Assembly: GCF_030053155.1 (NCBI RefSeq)
Contig: NZ_CP125640.1
Coordinates: forward strand, 3,942,001 to 4,006,000
Reading direction: 5' to 3'
Length of the DNA: 64,000 nucleotides
Source: Rhizobium sp. BT03
GTDB lineage: Bacteria > Pseudomonadota > Alphaproteobacteria > Rhizobiales > Rhizobiaceae
Shown here one piece after another: positions 16,679-24,070 of the stretch. Each line of letters starts with the position of its first letter. Within the stretch, counting starts at the first letter, position 1. The notes under the pieces are model-generated. The model was not told the DNA's origin and did no database searches. It worked only from the letters and a program-made list of their open reading frames with translations. The translations under genes were made by a program, and so were the position numbers.

Positions 16679-16948
16679 TCAGTCGGGCATCGCCCAGGCT
16701 TTGTAGGTATCCGAAAGCTGGCCGGGCATGTTGCTGTTGGCGGCCGCTGCTTCATTCTGCAGCTGTTCCGGCGATTTGCCGCCGGCCAGCTGCAGCTTGA
16801 CCTGCTCGATGAAACAGGACAGCGGCAGATCCGAGCCGCTCTTGGCCCGCAATTTCTCGGCGATGCGCGTCAGAAACTCGGATGTGTCGATTGCGCGGGA
16901 TGTTTCCTGGACATCCGTGGACGCAGGCGAACCACTTTGTATCGTCAT
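16679..16948 (-). CDS. Small hypothetical protein
   Basis: 89 residues from MTIQSGSPASTD, chosen because GGAGGA lies a few bases upstream of this ATG. The chain is soluble and mostly helical, with SEFLTRIAEKLRAKSG and CFIEQVKLQLAGGKSPEQL as the most regular parts. No family is recognised. It lies between the DUF1059 gene and the 3' end of hemF and could be cotranscribed with DUF1059. Confidence 0.65.
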   Translation of the reverse strand: MTIQSGSPASTDVQETSRAIDTSEFLTRIAEKLRAKSGSDLPLSCFIEQVKLQLAGGKSPEQLQNEAAAANSNMPGQLSDTYKAWAMPD

Positions 16949-17051
16949 GACAATCCTCCTCCGATTGTTACGCACATACATATAAAGTTAGGACGCGCTT
17001 ATTTTTCGTGAAGGTCTATCAACTCGAATTTATCGACGAGTTATCGCAGTC

Positions 17052-17963
17052 TCATGGCCAGCGGACGACAGGGGGCAGGGACGAAAGAATGGATTCAACG
17101 TTGCCGCCCGTCTTCAGGCCGAAGATCGTGCCGCGATCATACAGCAGATTGAATTCGACGTAACGGCCCCGGCGGATCAATTGTTCGTCGCGGTCGGCCT
17201 CTGTCCACAGCTTATTGAAGTTGGAGCGGACGATCTTCGGATAGACCATGGCGAAGGCCCGGCCGACATCGCGGGTGAAGGCGAAATCGGCGTCCCAGCC
17301 GCCGGCCTCCGCGCTCGAATGCAGCCAGTCATAGAAGATGCCGCCAATGCCGCGGGCCTCGTTGCGATGCTTCAGGAAGAAATATTCGTCGCACCAGGCC
17401 TTGTAGGCATCGTAATCGGCGACGGCATGATTGCGGCAGGCGATCTCCATCGCCTTGTGGAAGAGCTGGCTGTCCTCGTCCTCCTGGGTGCGGCGGCGCG
17501 ACAGCACCGGCGTCAGGTCGGCGCCACCGCCGAACCATCGGCTCGTGGTGACCACCATGCGGGTATTCATATGCACGGCGGGGACGTTGGGGTTCACAGG
17601 ATGGGCGATCAGTGAAATGCCCGAAGCCCAGAAACGCGGATCGTCCTTGGCGCCCGGTATCTGCGCCCGGAAGTCCGGGGAGAATTCGCCATGGACGGTG
17701 GAGGTGTGGACGCCGACCTTCTCGAAGACCCGGCCTTCCATCATCGACATGCGGCCGCCGCCGCCGGCGCCGTTTTCGCGCGACCAGTCCTTGGCGGTGA
17801 AGCGGCCTGGCTCCTGATCGGAGAGCGGGCCTTCCAGTTCGTCTTCGAGGGCTTCGAAGGAGGCGCAGATCGTGTCGCGCAGCCCTTCGAACCAGGCGCG
17901 GGCGGCAGCCTTCTTCTCTTCGATATCCTCAGGCAAGCCGATCGGCAGTTCCGGTCTTTCCAT
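17052..17963 (-). CDS. hemF: Oxygen-dependent coproporphyrinogen-III oxidase
   Basis: 303 residues, the usual HemF length. Family signatures are clear: [40 protein letters not shown] (with the catalytic His/Asp region) and the C-terminal [20 protein letters not shown]. The enzyme oxidatively decarboxylates coproporphyrinogen III to protoporphyrinogen IX in aerobic haem synthesis. Haem supply links it loosely to petABC elsewhere in the window. It is monocistronic as far as can be seen. Confidence 0.96.
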   Translation of the reverse strand: MERPELPIGLPEDIEEKKAAARAWFEGLRDTICASFEALEDELEGPLSDQEPGRFTAKDWSRENGAGGGGRMSMMEGRVFEKVGVHTSTVHGEFSPDFRAQIPGAKDDPRFWASGISLIAHPVNPNVPAVHMNTRMVVTTSRWFGGGADLTPVLSRRRTQEDEDSQLFHKAMEIACRNHAVADYDAYKAWCDEYFFLKHRNEARGIGGIFYDWLHSSAEAGGWDADFAFTRDVGRAFAMVYPKIVRSNFNKLWTEADRDEQLIRRGRYVEFNLLYDRGTIFGLKTGGNVESILSSLPPVVRWP

Positions 17964-18141
17964 GTCGCGCCTCCGGCGGTCGGCATCTGCATAGGAAGCG
18001 ACTCGCTCATTCTCGATTACCCGCCCCGTTTAGCAGGTGGCGCCGCATCTCGCCAAGCCAAGGCGGCACGCCCAAGCGCTTCCAAGATTCGACTCGCAAA
18101 TCCTGAATTTCGATACTACCTTTTTCGAAGAGGTAGGTTTG

Positions 18142-18402
18142 ATGAAAAAAGTTCCAGGACCTCCGTCCTTCGACGGCCTGAAGCGCAGGATAGCGAGACA
18201 TCGGGCGGAAACGTCCTCCCGCCGGAAAGACCATTTCGTGCGTGAGACATATTGCCTCGGCCTCCTCGACGCACGCGCCAAGGCGCGCGAATGGTTCGAC
18301 GAATATCCGAAAGCCGCCTATTGGACAGAGGTGGAGAGTTGGCGTCAGCTCGACGGCGACCAGATTGAATTCACCATGCGCCGCCTGCCTTCGGCCGACT
18401 GA
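18142..18402 (+). CDS. Conserved hypothetical protein
   Basis: 86 residues from MKKVPGPPSFDGLKRR. The ATG at 18142 is preceded by AGAGGTAGG at good spacing, which favours it over the longer upstream frame. The chain is basic and aromatic-rich at the C-terminus (REWFDEYPKAAYWTEVESWR). No domain is recognised. It converges on the Na/Pi cotransporter gene, with only three bases between the stop codons. Confidence 0.6.
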   Translation: MKKVPGPPSFDGLKRRIARHRAETSSRRKDHFVRETYCLGLLDARAKAREWFDEYPKAAYWTEVESWRQLDGDQIEFTMRRLPSAD

Positions 18403-18405
18403 CCG

Positions 18406-20052
18406 TCACTCCGCCGCGGGCCGCACGCGGCTTTCGATCAGCAGGCCGCTCTCATCCATGATCGGATGCGCCACCGAGACGATGTGGGCGTTGATGCGCT
18501 TCAGGTCGCGCAGCATGTCGAGATGCAGGGAACTCGTCTGCAGGCTGTCGGCGCGGCCATCGCGCAGCCGTTCGAGATGGCGCTCGGCCGACTGCTTCTC
18601 CATCCGGCGCACCTCGACCTTTACCTCCATCATCTGCCGCGCGAGATTGAAATCGCGGGTGACGAAGATCGTCTGGGCGACGCGCAGATTGTCGATCGTC
18701 AGATCGAACAGCTTGCGCAGTTCCTGATGACCGTCGTCGGAAAATTTCAGGCCGAGCGAGATCTTCTTCGCCACCTGTTCCCGCAAGCCTTTCTCGATGA
18801 TGTCGCCCATATGTTCGAGATTGATCGCGTAGTCGATGACGACGATCGAGCGGCGGGCGTTCTCGTCGGTGAGACCCTCGCGGCCGAGCTTCGAGAGATA
18901 GACCTTCACTGCCTGCTGCAGCCGGTCGACGCGCTCTTCGAGAGCCGGGATTTCGGCAAGCTTGCCGGCATCATTCTGCTCGAAGGCTTCCGAAACCCTG
19001 ACCAGCATGCGCTCGATGAGGTCGCCGACGCCGAGCACTTCGCGGGTGGCGCTGGTCAGCGCAATCACGGGTGTCGAAAGCTCCTGCGCATCGAGATATT
19101 TCGGGGCGTTGTCGGGTTCGGCCTGATCCGGCACCAGCCGGGCCATCAGGGTGGCGAGCGGCCGGGAAAATGGCCAGGCGAGGGCTGCCAGCAGAAGATT
19201 GAAGGCGAGATGCGCATCGACCGGCAGCTTGGCCGGGCCGAAGGGCAGCATCTGGATGAGTTCGGCGCCATAGCCCGCCAGCGGCAGGGCGATGAAGCAG
19301 CCGAGCGCGCGCACCGCGAGATTGCCGAGGGTGACGCGCCGCGCCGAAACCGGGCCGGACAATGTCGCAATGACAGGCGGGATAGCACCACCGAGGTTGG
19401 CGCCGAGCACGAGCACGATGACGAGTTCGGCGGAGACCAGGCCCGCCGAGGCGAGCGACAGGATCAGCACCACCACAGCCAGGCTCGACGAGGAAAGGAA
19501 CGCAAGAGCTGCCGAGAAGAGCAGCGCCACGGGCAGCGCGCCGTCCAGCAGGCCGATGAAGGCGGCGAGAGCCGGGGAGGCGCGCATCGGTTCCGTCGCG
19601 AGGCCGAGAAGATGCAGCGACAGCAGCATCAGCCCGATGCCGATCAGTGCCGCGCCGCCGCCCTGGCGGGCGCTGGAGCGGCCGCGGTAAAGCACGATGC
19701 CGGCCAGGATCAGCAACGGAGAGAGCCATTCGATGCCGGTGGCGACGATCCAGGCGGTGATCGCCGTGCCGACATTGGCGCCGAGCAGGACGATCTGCGC
19801 CATGCGCGGCTTGATCAGGTCACGTTCGACGAAGGATGCGGTCATCAGCGCGGTTGCCGTCGAACTCTGCAGCGCAATGGTCGCCACCAGTCCCGACAGG
19901 AAGGAACGGAAACCGCCGCGCGTGCCGCTCGCCAGACCTGTTCTCAGCCGTGCGCCGAAGGCCCTGGACACGCCGTCCTTCACCTGCGCAAGGCCGAACA
20001 GCAGCAAAGCCACGGCGCCGAACAGGTTGATCATGATGACTGTGGAATCCAT
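18406..20052 (-). CDS. Na/Pi cotransporter family protein with PhoU-like domain
   Basis: 548 residues. The membrane part (about residues 1-320) holds the two inverted Na_Pi_cotrans repeats, with QSSTATALM near residue 62 and the matching SSSLAVVVLI near residue 190. The C-terminal part (about 340-540) is a helical PhoU-like domain (LEERVDRLQQAVKVYLSKLG; INLEHMGDIIEKGLREQVAK). Such proteins import phosphate with sodium or regulate phosphate flux. No Pho box could be confidently seen in the 214-bp upstream gap. It is probably monocistronic. Confidence 0.9.
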   Translation of the reverse strand: MDSTVIMINLFGAVALLLFGLAQVKDGVSRAFGARLRTGLASGTRGGFRSFLSGLVATIALQSSTATALMTASFVERDLIKPRMAQIVLLGANVGTAITAWIVATGIEWLSPLLILAGIVLYRGRSSARQGGGAALIGIGLMLLSLHLLGLATEPMRASPALAAFIGLLDGALPVALLFSAALAFLSSSSLAVVVLILSLASAGLVSAELVIVLVLGANLGGAIPPVIATLSGPVSARRVTLGNLAVRALGCFIALPLAGYGAELIQMLPFGPAKLPVDAHLAFNLLLAALAWPFSRPLATLMARLVPDQAEPDNAPKYLDAQELSTPVIALTSATREVLGVGDLIERMLVRVSEAFEQNDAGKLAEIPALEERVDRLQQAVKVYLSKLGREGLTDENARRSIVVIDYAINLEHMGDIIEKGLREQVAKKISLGLKFSDDGHQELRKLFDLTIDNLRVAQTIFVTRDFNLARQMMEVKVEVRRMEKQSAERHLERLRDGRADSLQTSSLHLDMLRDLKRINAHIVSVAHPIMDESGLLIESRVRPAAE

Positions 20053-20266
20053 TTTCTTGCTTTTATTCTTCTTTCATCTGTCTTGGGAGGTGCAGGCTTG
20101 AGCGTAACCTTCCAAACTGTTGAAATTATGGAGGCTATACGACATTTTTGTTTGCTCGGCTAATAAATATAGACCGATTTGGCGCGGATTGACAACGTCA
20201 TTTTCCGACACGGTCCGGAGCTGATCGGCCATTTCGCCGAGGCCGGTGCCGGTCAAGGCCAGACGG

Positions 20267-20728
20267 TCAACTCCAGACAGTCTGACGCATCGCTTCGCCG
20301 ACGATCATCGCGGCCGAGACGGCGACGTTGATCGACCGCTGGCCCTCGACCATCGGGATCAGGATGCGGGCATCCGCCTTCTCATGCACCTGATCCGGCA
20401 CGCCGGCGCTTTCGCGGCCGAAAAGCAGGATGTCGTTGGGGCGGAAGGCAAAATCGGTGTAACGGTCGGCCGCCTTGGTCGAGGCGAGGATCAGGCGGCG
20501 GTCGGTCGTAGCGCGCCAGGTCTCGAAGCGGTCCCAGTTGACATGGCGGGTCAGCGCAGCGGCGGCGATATAGTCCATGCCCGAGCGTTTCAGGTTGCGG
20601 TCGGATACGTCGAAGCCGGCGGGCTCGATCAAATCGACCGCGAAGCCGAGGCAGGCGGCAAGACGCAGGATCGTGCCGGTATTGCCTGCTATATCCGGCT
20701 GGTAGAGTGCCAATCTGAGGTCCGTCAT
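20267..20728 (-). CDS. trmL: tRNA (cytidine(34)-2'-O)-methyltransferase
   Basis: 153 residues from MTDLRLALYQPDIAGNTGTI. It is a compact SPOUT methyltransferase with the three knot motifs: QPDIAGNTGTILRLA, LLFGRESAGVPD and IPMVEGQRSINVAVSAAMIV. TrmL methylates the wobble base of tRNA-Leu isoacceptors using S-adenosylmethionine. The ORF extends upstream to 20788 but the extension is not family-like. It is divergent from the ABC transporter leader region. Confidence 0.93.
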   Translation of the reverse strand: MTDLRLALYQPDIAGNTGTILRLAACLGFAVDLIEPAGFDVSDRNLKRSGMDYIAAAALTRHVNWDRFETWRATTDRRLILASTKAADRYTDFAFRPNDILLFGRESAGVPDQVHEKADARILIPMVEGQRSINVAVSAAMIVGEAMRQTVWS

Positions 20729-20899
20729 CACATGCCGCTTGTTTCGTTGGGACGCGTGAGACCTAAAGCAACTGCCATTTCGCCGCAACAGGGCGCGGTT
20801 TGGCCCAGAAACGTTCAGTTTACGCCATTATAGGGGTGGAAATTTCGCGATTTTCGCGTTATCCATGCACATCTTCAATCGCCAGCAGGGAGGGCCGTC

Positions 20900-20965
20900 A
20901 TGAATATTTTGCTCGATATGCGCTTTCCCGCCGTGATGCCGCTTAAGGCGACACGGCACCGCTAA
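20900..20965 (+). CDS. Candidate 21-residue leader ORF before the ABC exporter
   Basis: ATG at 20900 with a very strong Shine-Dalgarno (AGGGAGGG, 20887-20894) five bases upstream. It encodes MNILLDMRFPAVMPLKATRH plus a final Arg and TAA. The 3' half of the ORF can fold (GCCGTG / CACGGC around a GCC / GGC inner pair). It ends 150 bp before the ABC transporter ATG, whose own SD lies in a hairpin, so a translational or attenuation-type control is possible. The coding claim rests on the SD and position only; no homology can be checked here. Confidence 0.45.
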   Translation: MNILLDMRFPAVMPLKATRHR

Positions 20966-21086
20966 GGCGCATTTCTTCTCTGAATCCCCCTTTTTGATCC
21001 ATTGTGCGGCTGCTTCAGCCTCGCCCCTTGAACGTTCGGTTCCCATATGTGCATGCAGTGCGCCGGGGATGGCGCGAAGCCGGGAG

Positions 21087-21115
21087 CCGAAACGCTGACG
21101 TTTCGGAGCAATTTC
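21087..21115 (+). promoter_or_regulatory. 5'-leader hairpin overlapping the Shine-Dalgarno of the ABC gene
   Basis: Perfect 8-bp stem CCGAAACG (21087-21094) / CGTTTCGG (21099-21106) with a CTGA tetraloop. The last two G of the 3' arm are the first bases of the GGAG that serves the ATG at 21116. Folding would reduce ribosome access. The regulatory role is inferred. Confidence 0.5.
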
Positions 21116-22972
21116 ATGTTTGGCTGGTTCGAACAGCGACTCAATCCCTTTCCGAGCGAGGAGCCCGTCGCTCCGCCGAAGGGTCTGTTTGCCTTTTGCT
21201 GGCACTACAGCAAACCGGCAGCGCCATGGCTCGGCCTGATGGCGGTGCTGACGGCGCTGATCGCCGTCGGCGAGGTGGCGCTCTTCCAGTTCCTCGGCGA
21301 TATCGTCGACTGGCTGACCAATGCGGACCGCGCCACCTTCCTTGAGACGGAAGGCCACAAGCTGTTCTGGATGGCGGCGCTGGTGCTGATCGGCCTGCCG
21401 CTGACGGCCGGCCTCGATTCCCTCATCATGCACCAGATGCTGCTCGGCAACTATCCGATGAGCGCCCGCTGGCAGATGCATCGCTTCCTGCTGCGCCACA
21501 GCATGACGTTCTTCGCCAACGAGTTTGCCGGGCGTGTGGCGACCAAGGTGATGCAGACCTCGCTGGCGGTGCGCGAGACGGTGATGAAGATCCTCGACGT
21601 CTTCGTCTATGTCGTGACGTACTTCCTGACGATGATCATCGTCATCGCGGCTGCCGATTGGCGGCTGATGATCCCGATCCTCGTCTGGCTCGCCGTCTAT
21701 ATCAGCATCGTCAGCTATTTTGTGCCGCGGCTTCGCAAGATCGCGGCCGCCCAGGCGGATGCGCGCTCGATGATGACGGGGCGCGTGGTCGACAGCTATA
21801 CGAATATCGCCACCGTCAAGCTGTTTTCGCATGCCGGCCGCGAGGAGGTCTATGCCAGGGAAGGCATGGACGAGTTCCTGCAGACCGTACACAAGCAGAT
21901 GCGGAAGGTGACGCTCTTCCACATCAGCGTCTACCTGAACAACTGCATCGCGCTCTTCGTCGTCTCGGGCATGTCGATCTGGTTCTGGCTGAACGGGGCG
22001 ATCTCGGTCGGCGCGATCGCCATCGCCATCGGTCTTGCCATGCGCGTCAACGGCATGTCGCAATGGATCATGTGGGAAGTCTCGGCGCTGTTCGAGAATA
22101 TCGGCACGGTCTATGACGGCATGGAGATGATGAGCAAACAGCACGACATCGTCGACAAGCCGGACGCCCCTCCGATGACGGCGAAAAAGGGCGCGATCCA
22201 CTACGAGCGCATCCGCTTCCACTATGGCAAGAGCAAGGGTGTCATCGACAACCTGTCGCTCGACATCAAGGCGGGCGAGAAGGTCGGTCTCGTCGGCCGC
22301 TCCGGCGCCGGCAAGACGACGCTGATGAACCTGCTGCTGCGCTTCTACGATCTGGAGGGCGGCCGCATCACCATCGACGGGCAGGATATATCAGGCGTCT
22401 CGCAGGAAAGCCTGCGCTCGCTGATCGGCGTGGTGACGCAGGACACGTCGCTGCTGCATCGCTCGATCCGCGACAACATCGCCTATGGCCGTCCCGACGC
22501 CTCGGATGCCGAGATCATCGAGGCTGCCAAACGTGCGAATGCCTGGGAGTTCGTCGAAGGGCTCGTCGACATGCAGGGCCGCCAGGGGCTCGACGCGCAG
22601 GTCGGCGAACGCGGCGTCAAGCTGTCCGGCGGCCAGCGGCAGCGCATCGCGATCGCCCGCGTCTTCCTGAAGGACGCGCCGATCCTGGTGCTCGATGAGG
22701 CGACTTCGGCGCTCGATTCGGAAGTCGAGGCGGCGATCCAGGAAAACCTCTTCGCCCTGATGGAGGGCAAGACGGTCATCGCGATCGCCCACCGGCTGTC
22801 GACGCTGACAGAGATGGACCGGCTGATCGTGCTCGACAAGGGCCGGATCATCGAGGCCGGCTCGCACGGCGAACTGATCGAGAGCGGCGGCATCTACGCC
22901 GACCTCTGGAACCGCCAGTCCGGCGGCTTCCTCTCCGATCACGCCGAGGAGGCGGAAGAGGCGGCGGAGTGA
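21116..22972 (+). CDS. ABC exporter half-transporter (TMD-NBD fusion)
   Basis: 618 residues from MFGWFEQRLNPFPSEEP. Six transmembrane helices span about residues 35-330 (ABC_membrane type). The NBD has Walker A GRSGAGKTT, signature LSGGQRQRIAIAR, Walker B ILVLDEATSALD with the catalytic Glu, and the H-loop AIAHRLST. The upstream in-frame ATG at 21047 is possible, but 21116 has a GGAG and better family fit. It is closely similar in order and sequence to the ABC gene at 24071; the two may pair or be a tandem duplication. Substrate unknown (lipid or drug exporter type). Confidence 0.92.
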   Translation: MFGWFEQRLNPFPSEEPVAPPKGLFAFCWHYSKPAAPWLGLMAVLTALIAVGEVALFQFLGDIVDWLTNADRATFLETEGHKLFWMAALVLIGLPLTAGLDSLIMHQMLLGNYPMSARWQMHRFLLRHSMTFFANEFAGRVATKVMQTSLAVRETVMKILDVFVYVVTYFLTMIIVIAAADWRLMIPILVWLAVYISIVSYFVPRLRKIAAAQADARSMMTGRVVDSYTNIATVKLFSHAGREEVYAREGMDEFLQTVHKQMRKVTLFHISVYLNNCIALFVVSGMSIWFWLNGAISVGAIAIAIGLAMRVNGMSQWIMWEVSALFENIGTVYDGMEMMSKQHDIVDKPDAPPMTAKKGAIHYERIRFHYGKSKGVIDNLSLDIKAGEKVGLVGRSGAGKTTLMNLLLRFYDLEGGRITIDGQDISGVSQESLRSLIGVVTQDTSLLHRSIRDNIAYGRPDASDAEIIEAAKRANAWEFVEGLVDMQGRQGLDAQVGERGVKLSGGQRQRIAIARVFLKDAPILVLDEATSALDSEVEAAIQENLFALMEGKTVIAIAHRLSTLTEMDRLIVLDKGRIIEAGSHGELIESGGIYADLWNRQSGGFLSDHAEEAEEAAE

Positions 22973-22978
22973 TAGATG

Positions 22979-23010
22979 GCCCTCCCGGCACAAGAGCGGG
23001 GAGGGCTTCT
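22979..23010 (+). terminator. Putative intrinsic terminator after the ABC gene
   Basis: Stem GCCCTCCC / GGGAGGGC (22979-22986 and 22999-23006) followed by TTCTTAA. The T-run is short, so termination may be partial. Confidence 0.6.
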
Positions 23011-23034
23011 TAACAGTTGAGAACAGTTAAGAAG
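23006..23034. promoter_or_regulatory. Inverted repeat upstream of parDE, probable autoregulatory operator
   Basis: CTTCTTAAC (23006-23014) and GTTAAGAAG (23026-23034) are perfect inverted arms, with a further inner GTT/AAC pair. It lies about 40 bp before the antitoxin ATG. ParD-type RHH dimers usually bind such repeats to repress their own operon. Role is inferred from position. Confidence 0.55.
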
Positions 23035-23072
23035 CTGTGGTACATTTGCTGATCCCAGCGAGGAATGTGTTT

Positions 23073-23342
23073 ATGGCGACCGTGACGATCTCATTGCCCG
23101 ACAGCCTCAAGGCTTTTGTCGAAAGCCAGATGGCCAGCAAGGGCTATGGCAATGTCAGCGAATATTTCCGGGGCCTCGTTCGGGATGCGCAGGAGCGCGA
23201 AAACGAGGCGCGGCTTGAGGCCTTGCTTCTCGAGGGCCTGGCATCTGGGGACGCCGTTGAGGCAACGCCCGCATTCTGGAGCGATCTGAGGAAAGAAGCC
23301 GCGCAGTTGCTGGCAGCGCAGAGCAAGAAGAAGTCGCCATGA
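23073..23342 (+). CDS. parD: ParD-family antitoxin
   Basis: 89 residues from MATVTISLPDSLKAFVESQM; AGGA precedes the ATG at 23073, so the upstream in-frame codons are not used. The N-terminal ribbon-helix-helix (ISLPDSLKAFVESQMASKGY, then NVSEYFRGLVRDAQ) is typical ParD; the C-terminal tail (residues 50-89) would wrap the toxin. The stop overlaps the toxin ATG by four bases. It neutralises ParE and represses the operon. Confidence 0.9.
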   Translation: MATVTISLPDSLKAFVESQMASKGYGNVSEYFRGLVRDAQERENEARLEALLLEGLASGDAVEATPAFWSDLRKEAAQLLAAQSKKKSP

Positions 23343-23653
23343 AGCTTGCCGTCAAACCGGCAGCTCGCGACGATATGTTGTTGCAGCTTTCCTGTCTTGC
23401 GGAGCGTGGCGGAGAGGAACTCGGTCTGCGGTTACTGCATGCCGCCGAACAATCTTTCGTGCGTCTTCTCGAATATCCGAATTCTGGCACGCCGAAGACA
23501 TTCGGCAATTCAAAACTGGCGGGCATAAGATCGTGGCCCGTTCCGGGTTTCGAGGATATTCGCGCCTATTATACCGTGGAAAATGAATCGGTTACGATCT
23601 TGCGCGTTCTGTACGGCCGTCGGGATGTTGTCGGTATTCTCGGCGGGAATTGA
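23339..23653 (+). CDS. parE: ParE/RelE-family toxin
   Basis: 104 residues, translationally coupled to parD (ATGA). The RelE/ParE fold is visible: KPAARDDMLLQLSCLAERGG, then RLLEYPNSGTPKTFGN, IRSWPVPGFEDIRAYYTVE and VTILRVLYGRRDV at the C-terminus. ParE toxins of this family poison gyrase; others of the fold cleave mRNA, and sequence alone does not separate them with certainty. No truncation is seen, so the module looks functional. Confidence 0.9.
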   Translation: MKLAVKPAARDDMLLQLSCLAERGGEELGLRLLHAAEQSFVRLLEYPNSGTPKTFGNSKLAGIRSWPVPGFEDIRAYYTVENESVTILRVLYGRRDVVGILGGN

Positions 23654-23677
23654 TGCCGCGCTTGCTCTCCGGCGGTT

Positions 23678-23908
23678 TCAAAGACTGTCGGCCCAGTCGA
23701 TGACGCGGTCATGTTCGACGAGGATGATGGTGTTGGCGGCGGCGAGTGTGCGCAGCGCGGCGATGCGGCGGTGCTCCTCCTGGTCGAGCCAGGCGGTAAC
23801 GGCCTCGGTGACGATTTCGTCGCGCGGCAATGCCAGGTCGAGAGCCAGGGCATCGAGCCTTTCCGCGAGCGGAAGCGGAATATGCGCATCGAGCATTTTC
23901 GTTTCCAT
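23678..23908 (-). CDS. Lone ribbon-helix-helix (CopG-like) antitoxin-type protein
   Basis: 76 residues. The N-terminal part (AHIPLPLAERLDALALDLAL, then PRDEIVTEAVTAWLDQEE) is a CopG/RHH DNA-binding domain. The tail ends HDRVIDWADSL, a motif typical of RHH antitoxins that precede RelE/ParE toxins. GGAGAG precedes the ATG. No toxin gene follows: it converges on parE of the neighbouring operon, 24 bases away. It may be an orphan left after toxin loss, or an anti-toxin for another locus. Confidence 0.75.
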   Translation of the reverse strand: METKMLDAHIPLPLAERLDALALDLALPRDEIVTEAVTAWLDQEEHRRIAALRTLAAANTIILVEHDRVIDWADSL

Positions 23909-24070
23909 GGATATTCTCTCCGGTGAAGCGCGATCGTATCGTCAGATTGTGACCGGTTCGGGGGTAATCAATGGTGATGCCGCCGATGTTATCGATCATT
24001 ACCAAAATATAACATTGCGTCCGCTTTTCATTCCCTTTGCCGCTCCGCCCAATCCGCCTATATCGCTTCC

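Noticed and set aside
18007..18234. 75-codon minus-strand ORF beside hemF
   Set aside because: Opposite a better-supported gene with a good SD at 18142.
20828..22222. Minus-strand ORF of 464 codons, rich in His, Asp and Arg
   Set aside because: Antisense to the ABC transporter; typical shadow composition.
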